DNA of 7,565 nt from an uncultured Prevotella sp. (GTDB lineage: Bacteria; Bacteroidota; Bacteroidia; Bacteroidales; Bacteroidaceae). Positions within the stretch are counted from its first letter, which is position 1. The number at the start of each line of letters is the position of its first letter. The stretch spans positions 1-7,565 of the forward strand of contig USSA01000143.1 in the NCBI GenBank assembly GCA_900557255.1. Reading direction: 5' to 3'. Positions 1 through 5,891 of this stretch are shown here, piece after piece. A model generated the notes under the pieces. That model had not been told where the DNA came from, did no database searches, and worked only from the letters and a program-made list of their open reading frames with translations. A program made the position numbers and the translations under genes.

Positions 1-55
1 TTAATATAAGTTATTGATTTACAGACGATTAAATATTAATTTAACGCAGTATTGA

Positions 56-778
<723 letters not shown>

Positions 779-817
779 AAACAATAGGCCACATGCAACT
801 GTAAATGTTTAGTTATA

Positions 818-855
818 GGTAGGGTAGCATAAGTTAAAATGCTATTCTGCCTTTT
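818..855 (+). terminator. Rho-independent terminator after erm(G)
   Basis: A 13-bp stem (818-830 with 839-851, three G-U pairs) closes an 8-nt loop and is followed directly by TTTT at 852-855. It lies 40 nt after the erm(G) stop codon and reads in the same direction. The arrangement is Firmicutes-like, fitting the origin of the neighbouring genes. Confidence 0.7.
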
Positions 856-882
856 AAAAGTATGGTATACATTCCAGAGAGA

Positions 883-1023
883 GATTGGATATGTTCCCGC
901 CTACCGATAGTGCCAAAAACGTAGTGGATATGTTTCCGAGAACGGATACGCTCAAATGACATTCATTCTGTCCTCTCGAGCCATGTGGAGTGCGTAGTTT
1001 TGATGTCAAGGGTAAGCAAATAA
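883..1023 (+). pseudogene. Scrambled C-terminal scrap of an RlmD/RumA-like uracil-5-methyltransferase
   Basis: Two frames together resemble the C-terminal signature of RlmD/RumA-type RNA uracil-5-methyltransferases, which carry a DMFP(R/P)T motif shortly before HVE(T/C)VVLxSR. Here VDMFPRT is encoded at 924-944, while HVECVVLMSR followed by a stop at 1021-1023 sits in the next frame from 982, so at least one indel separates them. An extra copy of the DMFP segment occurs 39 bp upstream at 885. No start codon or catalytic portion is present. Such fragments are common filler in Firmicutes mobile elements, so it was probably carried in with erm(G). The call rests on short motifs only. Confidence 0.4.
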
Positions 1024-1238
1024 AGGGCGAAAAGAAAGCTATAAAACTGCTTGAAACTTTTTAATATAAACCTGAAAAATATGCCGAAAGGGTTAATCAT
1101 ATTTTTGAAGTACTCGGTCTTTCACTTTTTGAATGCTACGATATGACCGAGAAGTTTTATAAAGAAGTGAAAAAAATTGCAACGGAGATAAATAACTTTT
1201 TAAACGAGGGGAATTCAGATGAAAGAAAACAAATATGA
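1024..1238 (+). pseudogene. C-terminal remnant of an unidentified protein with an in-frame stop
   Basis: One frame (from about 1005 to the stop TGA at 1236-1238) reads as a credible helical protein tail: a Lys-rich stretch ending KLLETF, a TAA stop at 1062-1064, then in the same frame KPEKYAERVNHIFEVLGL and a further amphipathic stretch to NNFLNEGNSDERKQI. It has no start codon and overlaps the next gene by 20 nt, which suggests translational coupling before it decayed. I do not recognise the family with confidence. The tail is reminiscent of nucleotidyltransferase-type (DUF4037-like) proteins of Firmicutes, but that is a guess. The TAA probably arose from a single base change, because the frame is kept on both sides. 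Confidence 0.45.
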
Positions 1239-1959
1239 TGATAATATATTTTTTCAAAAATACAGTCAAATGAGTCGCTCACAGCAGGGACTAGCCGGTG
1301 CAGGAGAATGGGAAACATTGAGAAAACTGCTGCCGGATTTTAAAGATAAGCGTGTGCTTGATTTAGGATGCGGCTATGGATGGCACTGTATTTATGCGAT
1401 GGAACACGGTGCGTCTTCTGTTGTAGGTGTTGATATTTCTCATAAAATGCTCGAGGTAGCCAAAGAAAAAACACATTTTCCACAGGTTGAATATAAATGC
1501 TGTGCTATAGAAGATGTGGAATTCCCAGAGGAGAGTTTTGATGTAATATTAAGTTCACTTGCGTTTCACTATGTAGCAGATTATGAGATTTTAGTAAAAA
1601 AGATATATAGAATACTGAAGTCTGGTGGTAAGCTAGTTTTTACGGTTGAACATCCTGTTTTTACTGCCTATGGAACACAAGACTGGCATTATAACGAAAA
1701 AGGAGAAATACTGCATTTTCCGGTGGATAATTATTATTATGAGGGCAAACGGACAGCTGTGTTTTTGGGAGAAAAGGTTACAAAATATCATAGAACACTG
1801 ACCACATATCTAAATACACTGCTTTCAAATGGTTTTATAATAAATCATATTGTGGAGCCGCAGCCGCCGGAAAACATGATGGATATTCCGGGGATGCAGG
1901 ATGAAATGCGCCGTCCCATGATGCTGATTGTATCGGCGAACAAAAAAGTGGATAGATAG
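1219..1959 (+). CDS. Class I SAM-dependent methyltransferase, Firmicutes type
   Basis: A complete 246-aa methyltransferase of the Methyltransf_11/25 type, presumably cytosolic and acting on a small molecule. Substrate is unknown. The Rossmann SAM-binding motif I is VLDLGCGYG at about residues 46-54, the ribose-binding acidic residue is in GVDIS near 71-75, and the post-motif region EESFDVILSSLAFHYV lies near 104-119. Start ATG 1219 is supported by GAGGGG eight bases upstream, a strong Firmicutes-style site. Near-identical proteins sit, as I recall, beside aminoglycoside-resistance genes (aadE-sat4-aphA3 type clusters) in Gram-positive cocci. Its presence next to erm(G) therefore fits transfer as part of a resistance island rather than a resistance role of its own. 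The HD-domain gene follows after 37 nt and is probably in the same transcript. Confidence 0.85.
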   Translation: MKENKYDDNIFFQKYSQMSRSQQGLAGAGEWETLRKLLPDFKDKRVLDLGCGYGWHCIYAMEHGASSVVGVDISHKMLEVAKEKTHFPQVEYKCCAIEDVEFPEESFDVILSSLAFHYVADYEILVKKIYRILKSGGKLVFTVEHPVFTAYGTQDWHYNEKGEILHFPVDNYYYEGKRTAVFLGEKVTKYHRTLTTYLNTLLSNGFIINHIVEPQPPENMMDIPGMQDEMRRPMMLIVSANKKVDR

Positions 1960-1996
1960 AACTAAAACACCTATAAGGTATAAATGGAGGTAATTT

Positions 1997-2491
1997 ATGT
2001 TTAAAGAAAAAATTATTATAGAGATGAAAGAAGTATTCAAAGAAATTCCTTTTGGCATAGAGCATACTCTTAAAGTTTTGAAAAATGCAGAAGATATAAT
2101 GAACGGAGAAAATATCGGAGAGGAAGAAAAAGAATTCATCAGTATTATTGCTATACTACATGATATTGGTGCGGTTGAAGCACAAAAAAAATACGGTTCT
2201 ATTGATGGTGTCTATCAAGAAAAGGAAGGACCAGCAGTAGCGAAAGAAATATTAAAAAAGGTAGGCTATAACAAAAATATTGATAGAATATGCTTTATAA
2301 TAGGCAACCATCATACTCCATCTAAAATTGATGGACTTGATTTTCAAATACAATGGGAAGCTGATTTGCTTGAAAATTTAACGGTTATGGATAAAGAAAA
2401 AGAACAGGAAAAGATAAAAAAGTGTATAGGTGAAAACTTTAAAACAAACACAGGAAAAAGGATAGCTTATAATCGCTTTATTTTAGATTAG
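1997..2491 (+). CDS. HD-domain phosphohydrolase-like protein
   Basis: A 164-aa single-domain protein of the HD superfamily, metal-dependent phosphohydrolases usually acting on nucleotides or phosphoesters. All expected ligands are visible: His23 (IEHTLKV), the His55-Asp56 doublet (AILHDIG), His105-His106 (GNHHTP) and Asp123 (WEADLLENL). It should therefore be catalytically competent, though the substrate cannot be told. Start ATG 1997 has a textbook GGAGG at spacing 7. The gene follows the methyltransferase by 37 nt on the same strand and shares its AT-rich, Firmicutes-like character. It ends 28 nt before the inverted repeat of the IS4-like element, so any further genes of the transferred cluster were lost or displaced there. 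Confidence 0.85.
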   Translation: MFKEKIIIEMKEVFKEIPFGIEHTLKVLKNAEDIMNGENIGEEEKEFISIIAILHDIGAVEAQKKYGSIDGVYQEKEGPAVAKEILKKVGYNKNIDRICFIIGNHHTPSKIDGLDFQIQWEADLLENLTVMDKEKEQEKIKKCIGENFKTNTGKRIAYNRFILD

Positions 2492-2519
2492 TAGTAGATT
2501 ATTACAGTTATGTATTTTA

Positions 2520-2540
2520 CTCAAGTTTCGGATTTAGGTT
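2520..2540 (+). repeat. Left terminal inverted repeat of IS4-like element
   Basis: Begins CTCAAGTTTCGGATTTAGGT and is the exact reverse complement of 3552-3572. The last bases overlap the transposase stop region at 2541. Confidence 0.9.
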
Positions 2541-3446
2541 TTATGCAGTCTGAGCGATCAGTTGCATGGCCTTGAACCTGCGGTTATCCCGTATAATTTG
2601 CTCCATCAATTCGTTCTCGTCAATGGTAAAAATCTCAGCCACGATTGCTATTACATCAATAATGATTGACCAGATCTTTTCCACGACGGTGAGCTCGTGT
2701 ACGCCTTCATATATATCGGCGAACAATCCTCCAATGGTCTCTTCACCATGCTCTTCAGGCGCTCAAGCTTGGATACGAAATACTCTTCCTTGCGTTTTTC
2801 GGTCTGGCAGTCTCTGTCACGCTTGCGGTTGTAGCGCCTCTCGCGCTGCCGGGCCGTAAGACCTTGTTCCTTGCCATCGACCTTCCCTCTCTCGCCGTGA
2901 ATCGAGAAGTCCACGACAAATTGAGAGCGGCCGTCGCTCCAGCACAGGGCCAGCAGCTTGTAGCCGAGAATGCACCGCTGAAACACGTGCGAGAATATCT
3001 TGCCAATACACTCCATCCTCAATCCGGTCTTCGGCAGGTCGGAATCATCCACAATAAGCACTGCCGGAAGATGGCTCTTTTGATAGTCTTTCCTTATGGT
3101 CACGGCCTTGATGAGATGACAGGCGATGTGCCAGATGATGTTGCTAGTCTATATTGTCCTTGGCCATAAACGAATAGAGTAGGTCCTTCTTACCCCCGAA
3201 CAGTTTCGAGATTGACGATCCGGCATAATGAGAAAAACCCGGGACGGCCATAAACGGCAGAATCAATATGATCTGGAAAAGTTGAAGGTTGGTAAGCTGA
3301 CAGTTCTCACGTTTTTTCCCTCCGAGATCTTTGTCTGAAATCCTCATCCCCTCAAGGAGGGTCATAAACTTGGAAAATGCGGGATTGATTCGTTTTCCCG
3401 TGAAAAAGTTGCGGATCTCCGATGGAATTTTTGTAATTTTGCTCAT
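2541..3446 (-). pseudogene. IS4-family-like DDE transposase, frameshifted and deleted
   Basis: Three pieces read in order on the minus strand. The N-terminal piece (3446-3144) begins MSKITKIPSEIRNFF and stops at TAG 3146-3144. The reading resumes in another frame as WHIACHLIKAVTIRKDY, running through LIVDDSDLPKTG, which holds the first catalytic Asp, to ERLKSMVK at about 2740. It then jumps, in a third frame, to a normal C-terminus (LFADIYEGVHELTVVEKIW, ending at TCA 2541-2543). The junction near 2740 removes the central part, including the remaining catalytic Asp and Glu regions. A small indel explains the first break; an internal deletion explains the second. The architecture and tail are those of Bacteroidales IS4-group transposases as I know them; the exact IS name is not claimed. 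Confidence 0.75.
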
Positions 3447-3494
3447 GGCTTTGAGTGATTGTAATTAGTTGTTTGGGCACCTCTAAATTACTAA

Positions 3495-3515
3495 ATTTCC
3501 GTGACATACGGAAAT
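3495..3515. other. Hairpin in the IS4-like transposase leader
   Basis: Perfect 8-bp stem ATTTCCGT / ACGGAAAT around a GACAT loop, between the predicted transposase promoter and its start codon. It could damp translation of read-through transcripts, as known for some other insertion sequences; that role is inference. Confidence 0.5.
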
Positions 3516-3536
3516 CCTCAAAGCCTTTTTTATGCC

Positions 3537-3566
3537 CAAATCTATCCTCTCAACCTAAATCCGAAA
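3537..3566 (-). promoter_or_regulatory. Putative Bacteroides-type promoter of the IS4-like transposase
   Basis: On the minus strand a perfect -7 box TAGATTTG (3544-3537) matches TAnnTTTG. A partial -33 box TTTC (3566-3563) lies 18 nt upstream, inside the terminal inverted repeat. Expected transcription start is near 3530, about 85 nt before the transposase start codon. Confidence 0.5.
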
Positions 3567-3572
3567 CTTGAG
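3552..3572 (-). repeat. Right terminal inverted repeat of IS4-like element
   Basis: Exact reverse complement of 2520-2540; it lies at the 5' (transposase-promoter) end of the element. Confidence 0.9.
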
Positions 3573-3733
3573 TAAATTATAATTATGAGATGCTACGTGC
3601 TTTTGTTCAATATACCCTAAACGTCGATTTAAATGCGCCTGTGATAAAGGATTTAGTTGAAAAGTATAAGGATATAGAACAATTTAATAGGAGCATAACA
3701 GATAAATACGTTGCAATATGTAAACGCTTTTAA
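3572..3733 (+). pseudogene. C-terminal fragment of an unidentified protein cut by the IS4-like element
   Basis: An open frame runs out of the IS terminal repeat and ends at TAA 3731-3733. The readable tail is NYEMLRAFVQYTLN followed by VDLNAPVIKDLVEKYKDIEQFNR and SITDKYVAICKRF, a mixed helical sequence that looks like genuine protein. The only internal ATG, at 3590, would give a 47-aa product, but it has no visible promoter or ribosome site. The missing N-terminal part is not on the other side of the IS, where the HD gene ends, so this is a rearranged flank and not a simple gene interruption. Family not recognised. Confidence 0.4.
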
Positions 3734-3779
3734 TATTTGAATTTAGCCGTTTATGTAGAATGAAGGTGTGCAAACAAAC

Positions 3780-3797
3780 AGACCCTGAAAAGGGTCT
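3780..3797. other. GAAA-tetraloop hairpin at the start of the palindrome cluster
   Basis: Perfect 7-bp stem AGACCCT / AGGGTCT closing a GAAA loop. No U-tract follows on the plus strand. On the minus strand it is followed by GTTTGTTTG, so a weak terminator in that direction is possible. Confidence 0.6.
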
Positions 3798-3809
3798 CAC
3801 CCCCGTTAA

Positions 3810-3831
3810 CCGCAATGTCAAAGACTTGCGG
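3810..3831. other. Hairpin CCGCAA...TTGCGG
   Basis: Stem CCGCAA / TTGCGG continues as GTC / GAC with one bulged T and an AAA loop. Second in a run of GC-rich hairpins in an otherwise gene-free stretch. Confidence 0.5.
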
Positions 3832-3855
3832 ATGGCCAGATGACTCCTATACATC

Positions 3856-3872
3856 CGACCCCAACGGGGTCG
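3856..3872 (-). repeat. Palindromic repeat copy A (REP-like)
   Basis: CGACCCCAACGGGGTCG, a perfect 7-bp stem with a 3-nt loop. With its flanks (GAACC on the right) it is the inverted counterpart of copies B and C. Copies A and B face each other across 22 nt, so about 20 bp can pair between them into one long hairpin. Confidence 0.75.
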
Positions 3873-3894
3873 AACCATATAATCTGTAGAAAGG

Positions 3895-3914
3895 TTCGAC
3901 CTCCGTTGGGGTCG
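3895..3914 (+). repeat. Palindromic repeat copy B (REP-like)
   Basis: TTCGACCTCCGTTGGGGTCG, the same palindrome as copy A in the opposite orientation, with one extra T that bulges from the stem. It is preceded by GG, matching the CC after copy A. Confidence 0.75.
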
Positions 3915-3936
3915 TGGATTGGGAAGGCACTTCGAC

Positions 3937-3958
3937 CCGCACATTGTATCATGTGCGG
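3937..3958. other. Hairpin CCGCACAT...ATGTGCGG
   Basis: Perfect 8-bp stem with a 6-nt loop (TGTATC), placed between repeat copies B and C. The bases just before it (TTCGACC at 3931) copy the head of the repeat unit. Confidence 0.6.
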
Positions 3959-3968
3959 TTACTTGAAG

Positions 3969-3988
3969 TTCGACTCCCGTTGGGGTCG
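3969..3988 (+). repeat. Palindromic repeat copy C (REP-like)
   Basis: TTCGACTCCCGTTGGGGTCG, same orientation as copy B. The extra T sits at a different position, yet the 7-bp stem and GTT loop are kept, which suggests the fold is what is conserved. Confidence 0.75.
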
Positions 3989-4046
3989 ATGGCTCGTCGT
4001 TATTCTGAATCTTAGCAAATCCTCTCTTTTTTAATGAACTGTGTGC

Positions 4047-4075
4047 TTGATCACTGAAAATAATCCTTATTTTTG
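4047..4075 (+). promoter_or_regulatory. Bacteroides-type promoter for the small Cys protein
   Basis: A perfect -7 box TATTTTTG (4068-4075) matches TAnnTTTG, with TTG at 4047-4049 as a -33 box 18 nt upstream. Predicted start of transcription is near 4082, about 30 nt before the coding start at 4112. Confidence 0.6.
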
Positions 4076-4111
4076 CCACGAGAGTTTTACGAAAGATAAA
4101 TAGATAAAGTA

Positions 4112-4312
4112 TTGGAAAAGAAACATAACTGTCAGCAGTGCCCACTGAGGCGTCGATACGACCGTTCACCCAAGTCATTGTTGGGTCGTTTTTGGCGATG
4201 GCACATCAATTTCTGTCCGGGATGGAAAGCCTATTTCCTGTCGCTGAGCGAAGAGGAACGGCATGTATTGAGAAAGCAATACGCTTTTCATAAGCCTCAA
4301 ATCCGCAACTAA
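4112..4312 (+). CDS. Small conserved-looking Cys protein, C-terminus replaced by IS sequence
   Basis: A 66-aa protein beginning at TTG 4112 (no in-frame ATG; stop TAA at 4097). It has a CQQCP motif at residues 7-11, then SLLGRFWRWHINFCPGW near 22-38, giving three cysteines with aromatic and basic neighbours. I recall similar short Bacteroidales proteins of unknown function with a CxxCPLRxKYD and WRWHxxFCPGW pattern; metal or iron-sulfur binding would be a guess. The IS1380 element begins at 4295, so the last residues (PQIRN) are encoded by the IS terminal repeat and the native end after about His-Lys is missing. Probably only a few residues are lost, because the conserved core is intact. A good Bacteroides promoter lies just upstream. 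Confidence 0.6.
   Translation: MEKKHNCQQCPLRRRYDRSPKSLLGRFWRWHINFCPGWKAYFLSLSEEERHVLRKQYAFHKPQIRN
4295..4309 (+). repeat. Terminal inverted repeat, 3' end of IS1380 element
   Basis: CCTCAAATCCGCAAC; matches the reverse complement of 5874-5888 at 13 of 15 positions. It supplies the last codons and stop of the small Cys protein. Confidence 0.75.
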
Positions 4313-4465
4313 GTCCTTCATCGTCCTATTTACGTGTACACGTTCTCTCATTACTGAATTATTAGATAAATTGAGGCTGAAATACCCACTTCTGCCTACA
4401 ATACCCCCTTACCCCACAATGCGACTTGAGACAATACGCAGTATCATACCCATAAGTTGTAGTCG

Positions 4466-5752
4466 TCATCCAAAATCAGTCTGGAATACATCTGCGTAAG
4501 CATTATTACAGGTATAGATATTCAGCACATACCACCTTGATGTTCTGATCCATTTGGCTGGTACAGAGACAAATCTGAAGACAAACGCTTTTATGCGACT
4601 TGTTTTATTGGGTCCGAACCTCTTTACGTCAAGTCTTTGGATAATGACCTTGTAGAAGTTACGGATAAGTGCTGTAAGAAGAAGGAACACTGTGTTCTCT
4701 GCCATGAAGGATTTGGGCAATCTGGACCATCCGAAACCATTGTTCATGTCATCGAAGATGCGCTCCTTTCCTCCGCGGAGGTTATAGAACTCGACAATCT
4801 CTCTTACGGAAGGCTCGTAGTCGTTGGTCAGGATGCAGCGGTATGTGTATTCTCCTTCCCAGAGGTCAAGCTCACCGTCCATCCGTTTCCGCCTTTGAAT
4901 CACAAGCCGGTATGTCTTGCCTTTCCACTTCTCTACAAGAATGGAATTCAGCTCAAACTCAATGCCGTTGATTTCTCCCCTCTTCCAGCCTCTGAGAGCG
5001 AAGAGGTCATTGTAGAGCGAACTACAGCGGTTGGCACGGATATAGAAGGTCTTGCAGTGGGTGGCAACCTCTTCCACGATCTCTTCAGAGCACGAGTCGC
5101 AATCAGCTCTGAAACGATTGATAACAAGATTGTTCTGTTCAAACCTTTCGAAGAATCTCTTCAGCGTGTCCTTCTGATGGAAACGGACGTTTGTGTTGCC
5201 GTCGCTGTTCTCAATGCCGACAATCAAATCTCCAATAACCGCCACACCTGGTCGATAACCAAGGAACTTCTTGTATGTATGCTTTGCATCATATTTCTCT
5301 GTTTCTATGAACTGGTGGTCGAAATCAACATCATACATCTCACCCTCTTTCAGCTGACCAGCTGCACACATACAATTGAGCAGTAAGGTATTGAGGGTGT
5401 CAGCCGTATTGAAATCGTAGTTCTTACCCGTATCTGACGTGTATGAAATGTTCTCCTGCGTCAGTTCCTTTATCGCTCTGAGGATAGTGTCAGAGCTGCA
5501 GGTACGAAGTGTCGGATGAAGCGAGAGATGGGGCATCAAATGAGTTGTGACATCCTCAATACATGAGCCGCCACAGAAGTAGATGCTCATGAGAGAACGG
5601 ATGATTTCGCTGTATTGATAACCATACAGCCTGCATCTTAGACCGAGGGTTGTGTCAATTACATATGACAATGTGGAGTCAAATTGCTCCATCATTGCAA
5701 ATATTCCTCCAAAAGGAGTGAGTTTCTCAGATTTTATTGCTTTCTTTGCCAT
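4466..5752 (-). CDS. IS1380-family transposase
   Basis: A 428-aa DDE transposase with the N-terminal region and length typical of Bacteroidales IS1380-family enzymes. The first catalytic Asp is in YDVDFDHQFIET (about residues 140-151), the second in FRADCDSCSEE (about 214-224), and the Glu in YNLRGGKERIFDDMNNGFGW (Glu330), the characteristic YNxRGGxE signature of the family. No frameshift or internal stop is seen, so it should be active. Start ATG 5752 (MAKKAIKSEK) follows a Bacteroides-type promoter at 5819-5789 and leaves a leader of some 30 nt. There is no Shine-Dalgarno, as usual in the phylum. The C-terminal NAYADVFQTDFG ending looks native. Confidence 0.92.
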   Translation of the reverse strand: MAKKAIKSEKLTPFGGIFAMMEQFDSTLSYVIDTTLGLRCRLYGYQYSEIIRSLMSIYFCGGSCIEDVTTHLMPHLSLHPTLRTCSSDTILRAIKELTQENISYTSDTGKNYDFNTADTLNTLLLNCMCAAGQLKEGEMYDVDFDHQFIETEKYDAKHTYKKFLGYRPGVAVIGDLIVGIENSDGNTNVRFHQKDTLKRFFERFEQNNLVINRFRADCDSCSEEIVEEVATHCKTFYIRANRCSSLYNDLFALRGWKRGEINGIEFELNSILVEKWKGKTYRLVIQRRKRMDGELDLWEGEYTYRCILTNDYEPSVREIVEFYNLRGGKERIFDDMNNGFGWSRLPKSFMAENTVFLLLTALIRNFYKVIIQRLDVKRFGPNKTSRIKAFVFRFVSVPAKWIRTSRWYVLNIYTCNNAYADVFQTDFG

Positions 5753-5788
5753 GTCTGTCGGGTTTGATACATATTTTGATTTGCAACA

Positions 5789-5819
5789 CTAAGATAGGTG
5801 AAAAATCTGACATGACAAA
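5789..5819 (-). promoter_or_regulatory. Promoter of the IS1380 transposase
   Basis: On the minus strand TTTG (5819-5816) is followed after 19 nt by TATCTTAG (5796-5789), close to the Bacteroides -33/-7 consensus TTTG-N19-21-TAnnTTTG. Transcription would start near 5782, about 30 nt before the start codon. Confidence 0.6.
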
Positions 5820-5821
5820 AT

Positions 5822-5846
5822 CCTGAGCAACTTTTTGTTGCTCAGG
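5822..5846. terminator. Strong hairpin guarding the transposase from read-through
   Basis: Perfect 10-bp stem CCTGAGCAAC / GTTGCTCAGG with a TTTTT loop. On the minus strand it is followed by ATTTTG, so it can act as a terminator for transcripts entering the element. It lies just upstream of the transposase promoter, the usual place for such protection. Confidence 0.6.
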
Positions 5847-5866
5847 TACTTAAAAAGTTATATTTA
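5834..5866 (+). promoter_or_regulatory. Outward-facing promoter at the IS1380 5' end
   Basis: TTTG (5834-5837) and TATATTTA (5859-5866, one mismatch to TAnnTTTG) are 21 nt apart on the plus strand, pointing out of the element. The start would be near 5873, about 20 nt before ATG 5892 of the adjoining gene. Related Bacteroides IS elements are known to switch on resistance genes with such promoters. Confidence 0.5.
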
Positions 5867-5873
5867 TAATAGT

Positions 5874-5888
5874 GTTGCGGAATTAAGG
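5874..5888 (-). repeat. Terminal inverted repeat, 5' end of IS1380 element
   Basis: GTTGCGGAATTAAGG on the plus strand. The adjoining TAGTGTTGC (5870-5878) recurs inverted at 5783-5791, a possible second transposase contact. Confidence 0.75.
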
Positions 5889-5891
5889 TGT

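Larger units (their letters stand above)
2520..3572 (-). mobile_element. Defective IS4-like insertion sequence (internally deleted)
   Basis: A 1,053-bp element bounded by perfect 21-bp inverted repeats at 2520-2540 and 3552-3572. The symmetry extends four more bases each side (TTTA 2516-2519, TAAA 3573-3576). Between them, on the minus strand, lies a DDE transposase broken by a frameshift near 3146 and an internal deletion near 2740. I see no clear target-site duplication: the left flank ends GTATTTTA and the right flank starts TAAATTAT. An intact relative should be several hundred bases longer. This copy cannot make its own transposase but keeps both ends, so it could be moved by a complete copy elsewhere. 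Confidence 0.8.
4295..5888 (-). mobile_element. IS1380-family insertion sequence, complete (1,594 bp)
   Basis: The ends are a 15-bp imperfect inverted repeat: CCTCAAATCCGCAAC at 4295-4309 and GTTGCGGAATTAAGG at 5874-5888 (13 of 15 match). The 1,594-bp length suits the IS942/IS612-614 group of Bacteroides, which I recall as about 1.6 kb. One full-length transposase runs on the minus strand. The 3' noncoding part (4310-4465) holds only a 12-bp palindrome at 4332-4343. The 5' part (5753-5888) holds divergent promoters and a strong hairpin. The bases flanking the two ends (ATAAG left, TGTAT right) do not match, so no target duplication is present. Confidence 0.85.

Noticed and set aside
1825..2139. 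Minus-strand open frames opposite the methyltransferase and HD gene
   Set aside because: Both overlap well-supported genes with ribosome binding sites and catalytic motifs; they are shadows.
2566..3169. Plus-strand open frames within the IS4-like element
   Set aside because: They are antisense to the recognisable transposase pieces.
3780..3797. Rho-independent terminator for the 3572-3733 fragment
   Set aside because: The hairpin is good but no U-tract follows on the plus strand (CACCCCCG), so it is listed only as a hairpin.
3856..3988. Possible CRISPR array
   Set aside because: The repeats are only about 20 bp, vary in sequence, one is inverted, and spacing is irregular; no cas gene is present.
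3684..4178. Minus-strand open frame of 164 codons across the hairpin region
   Set aside because: It runs through the palindromic repeats and antisense to the start of the small Cys protein; the translation is low-complexity and unlike any protein.
4637..5386. Long plus-strand open frame (249 codons)
   Set aside because: It lies antisense within the IS1380 transposase, has no recognisable motifs or promoter, and reflects the codon pattern of the real gene.
4325..5798. Alternative IS1380 ends (CCTATTTACGTGT left, ACACTAAGATAGG right)
   Set aside because: The match is weaker (9 of 13) than at 4295/5888, would exclude the hairpin, and gives a length shorter than the usual 1.6 kb.
5835..5891. 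TTG start at 5835 for the DUF4384-like gene
   Set aside because: It lies inside the IS hairpin and ahead of the predicted outward promoter start, and the added residues are IS sequence.
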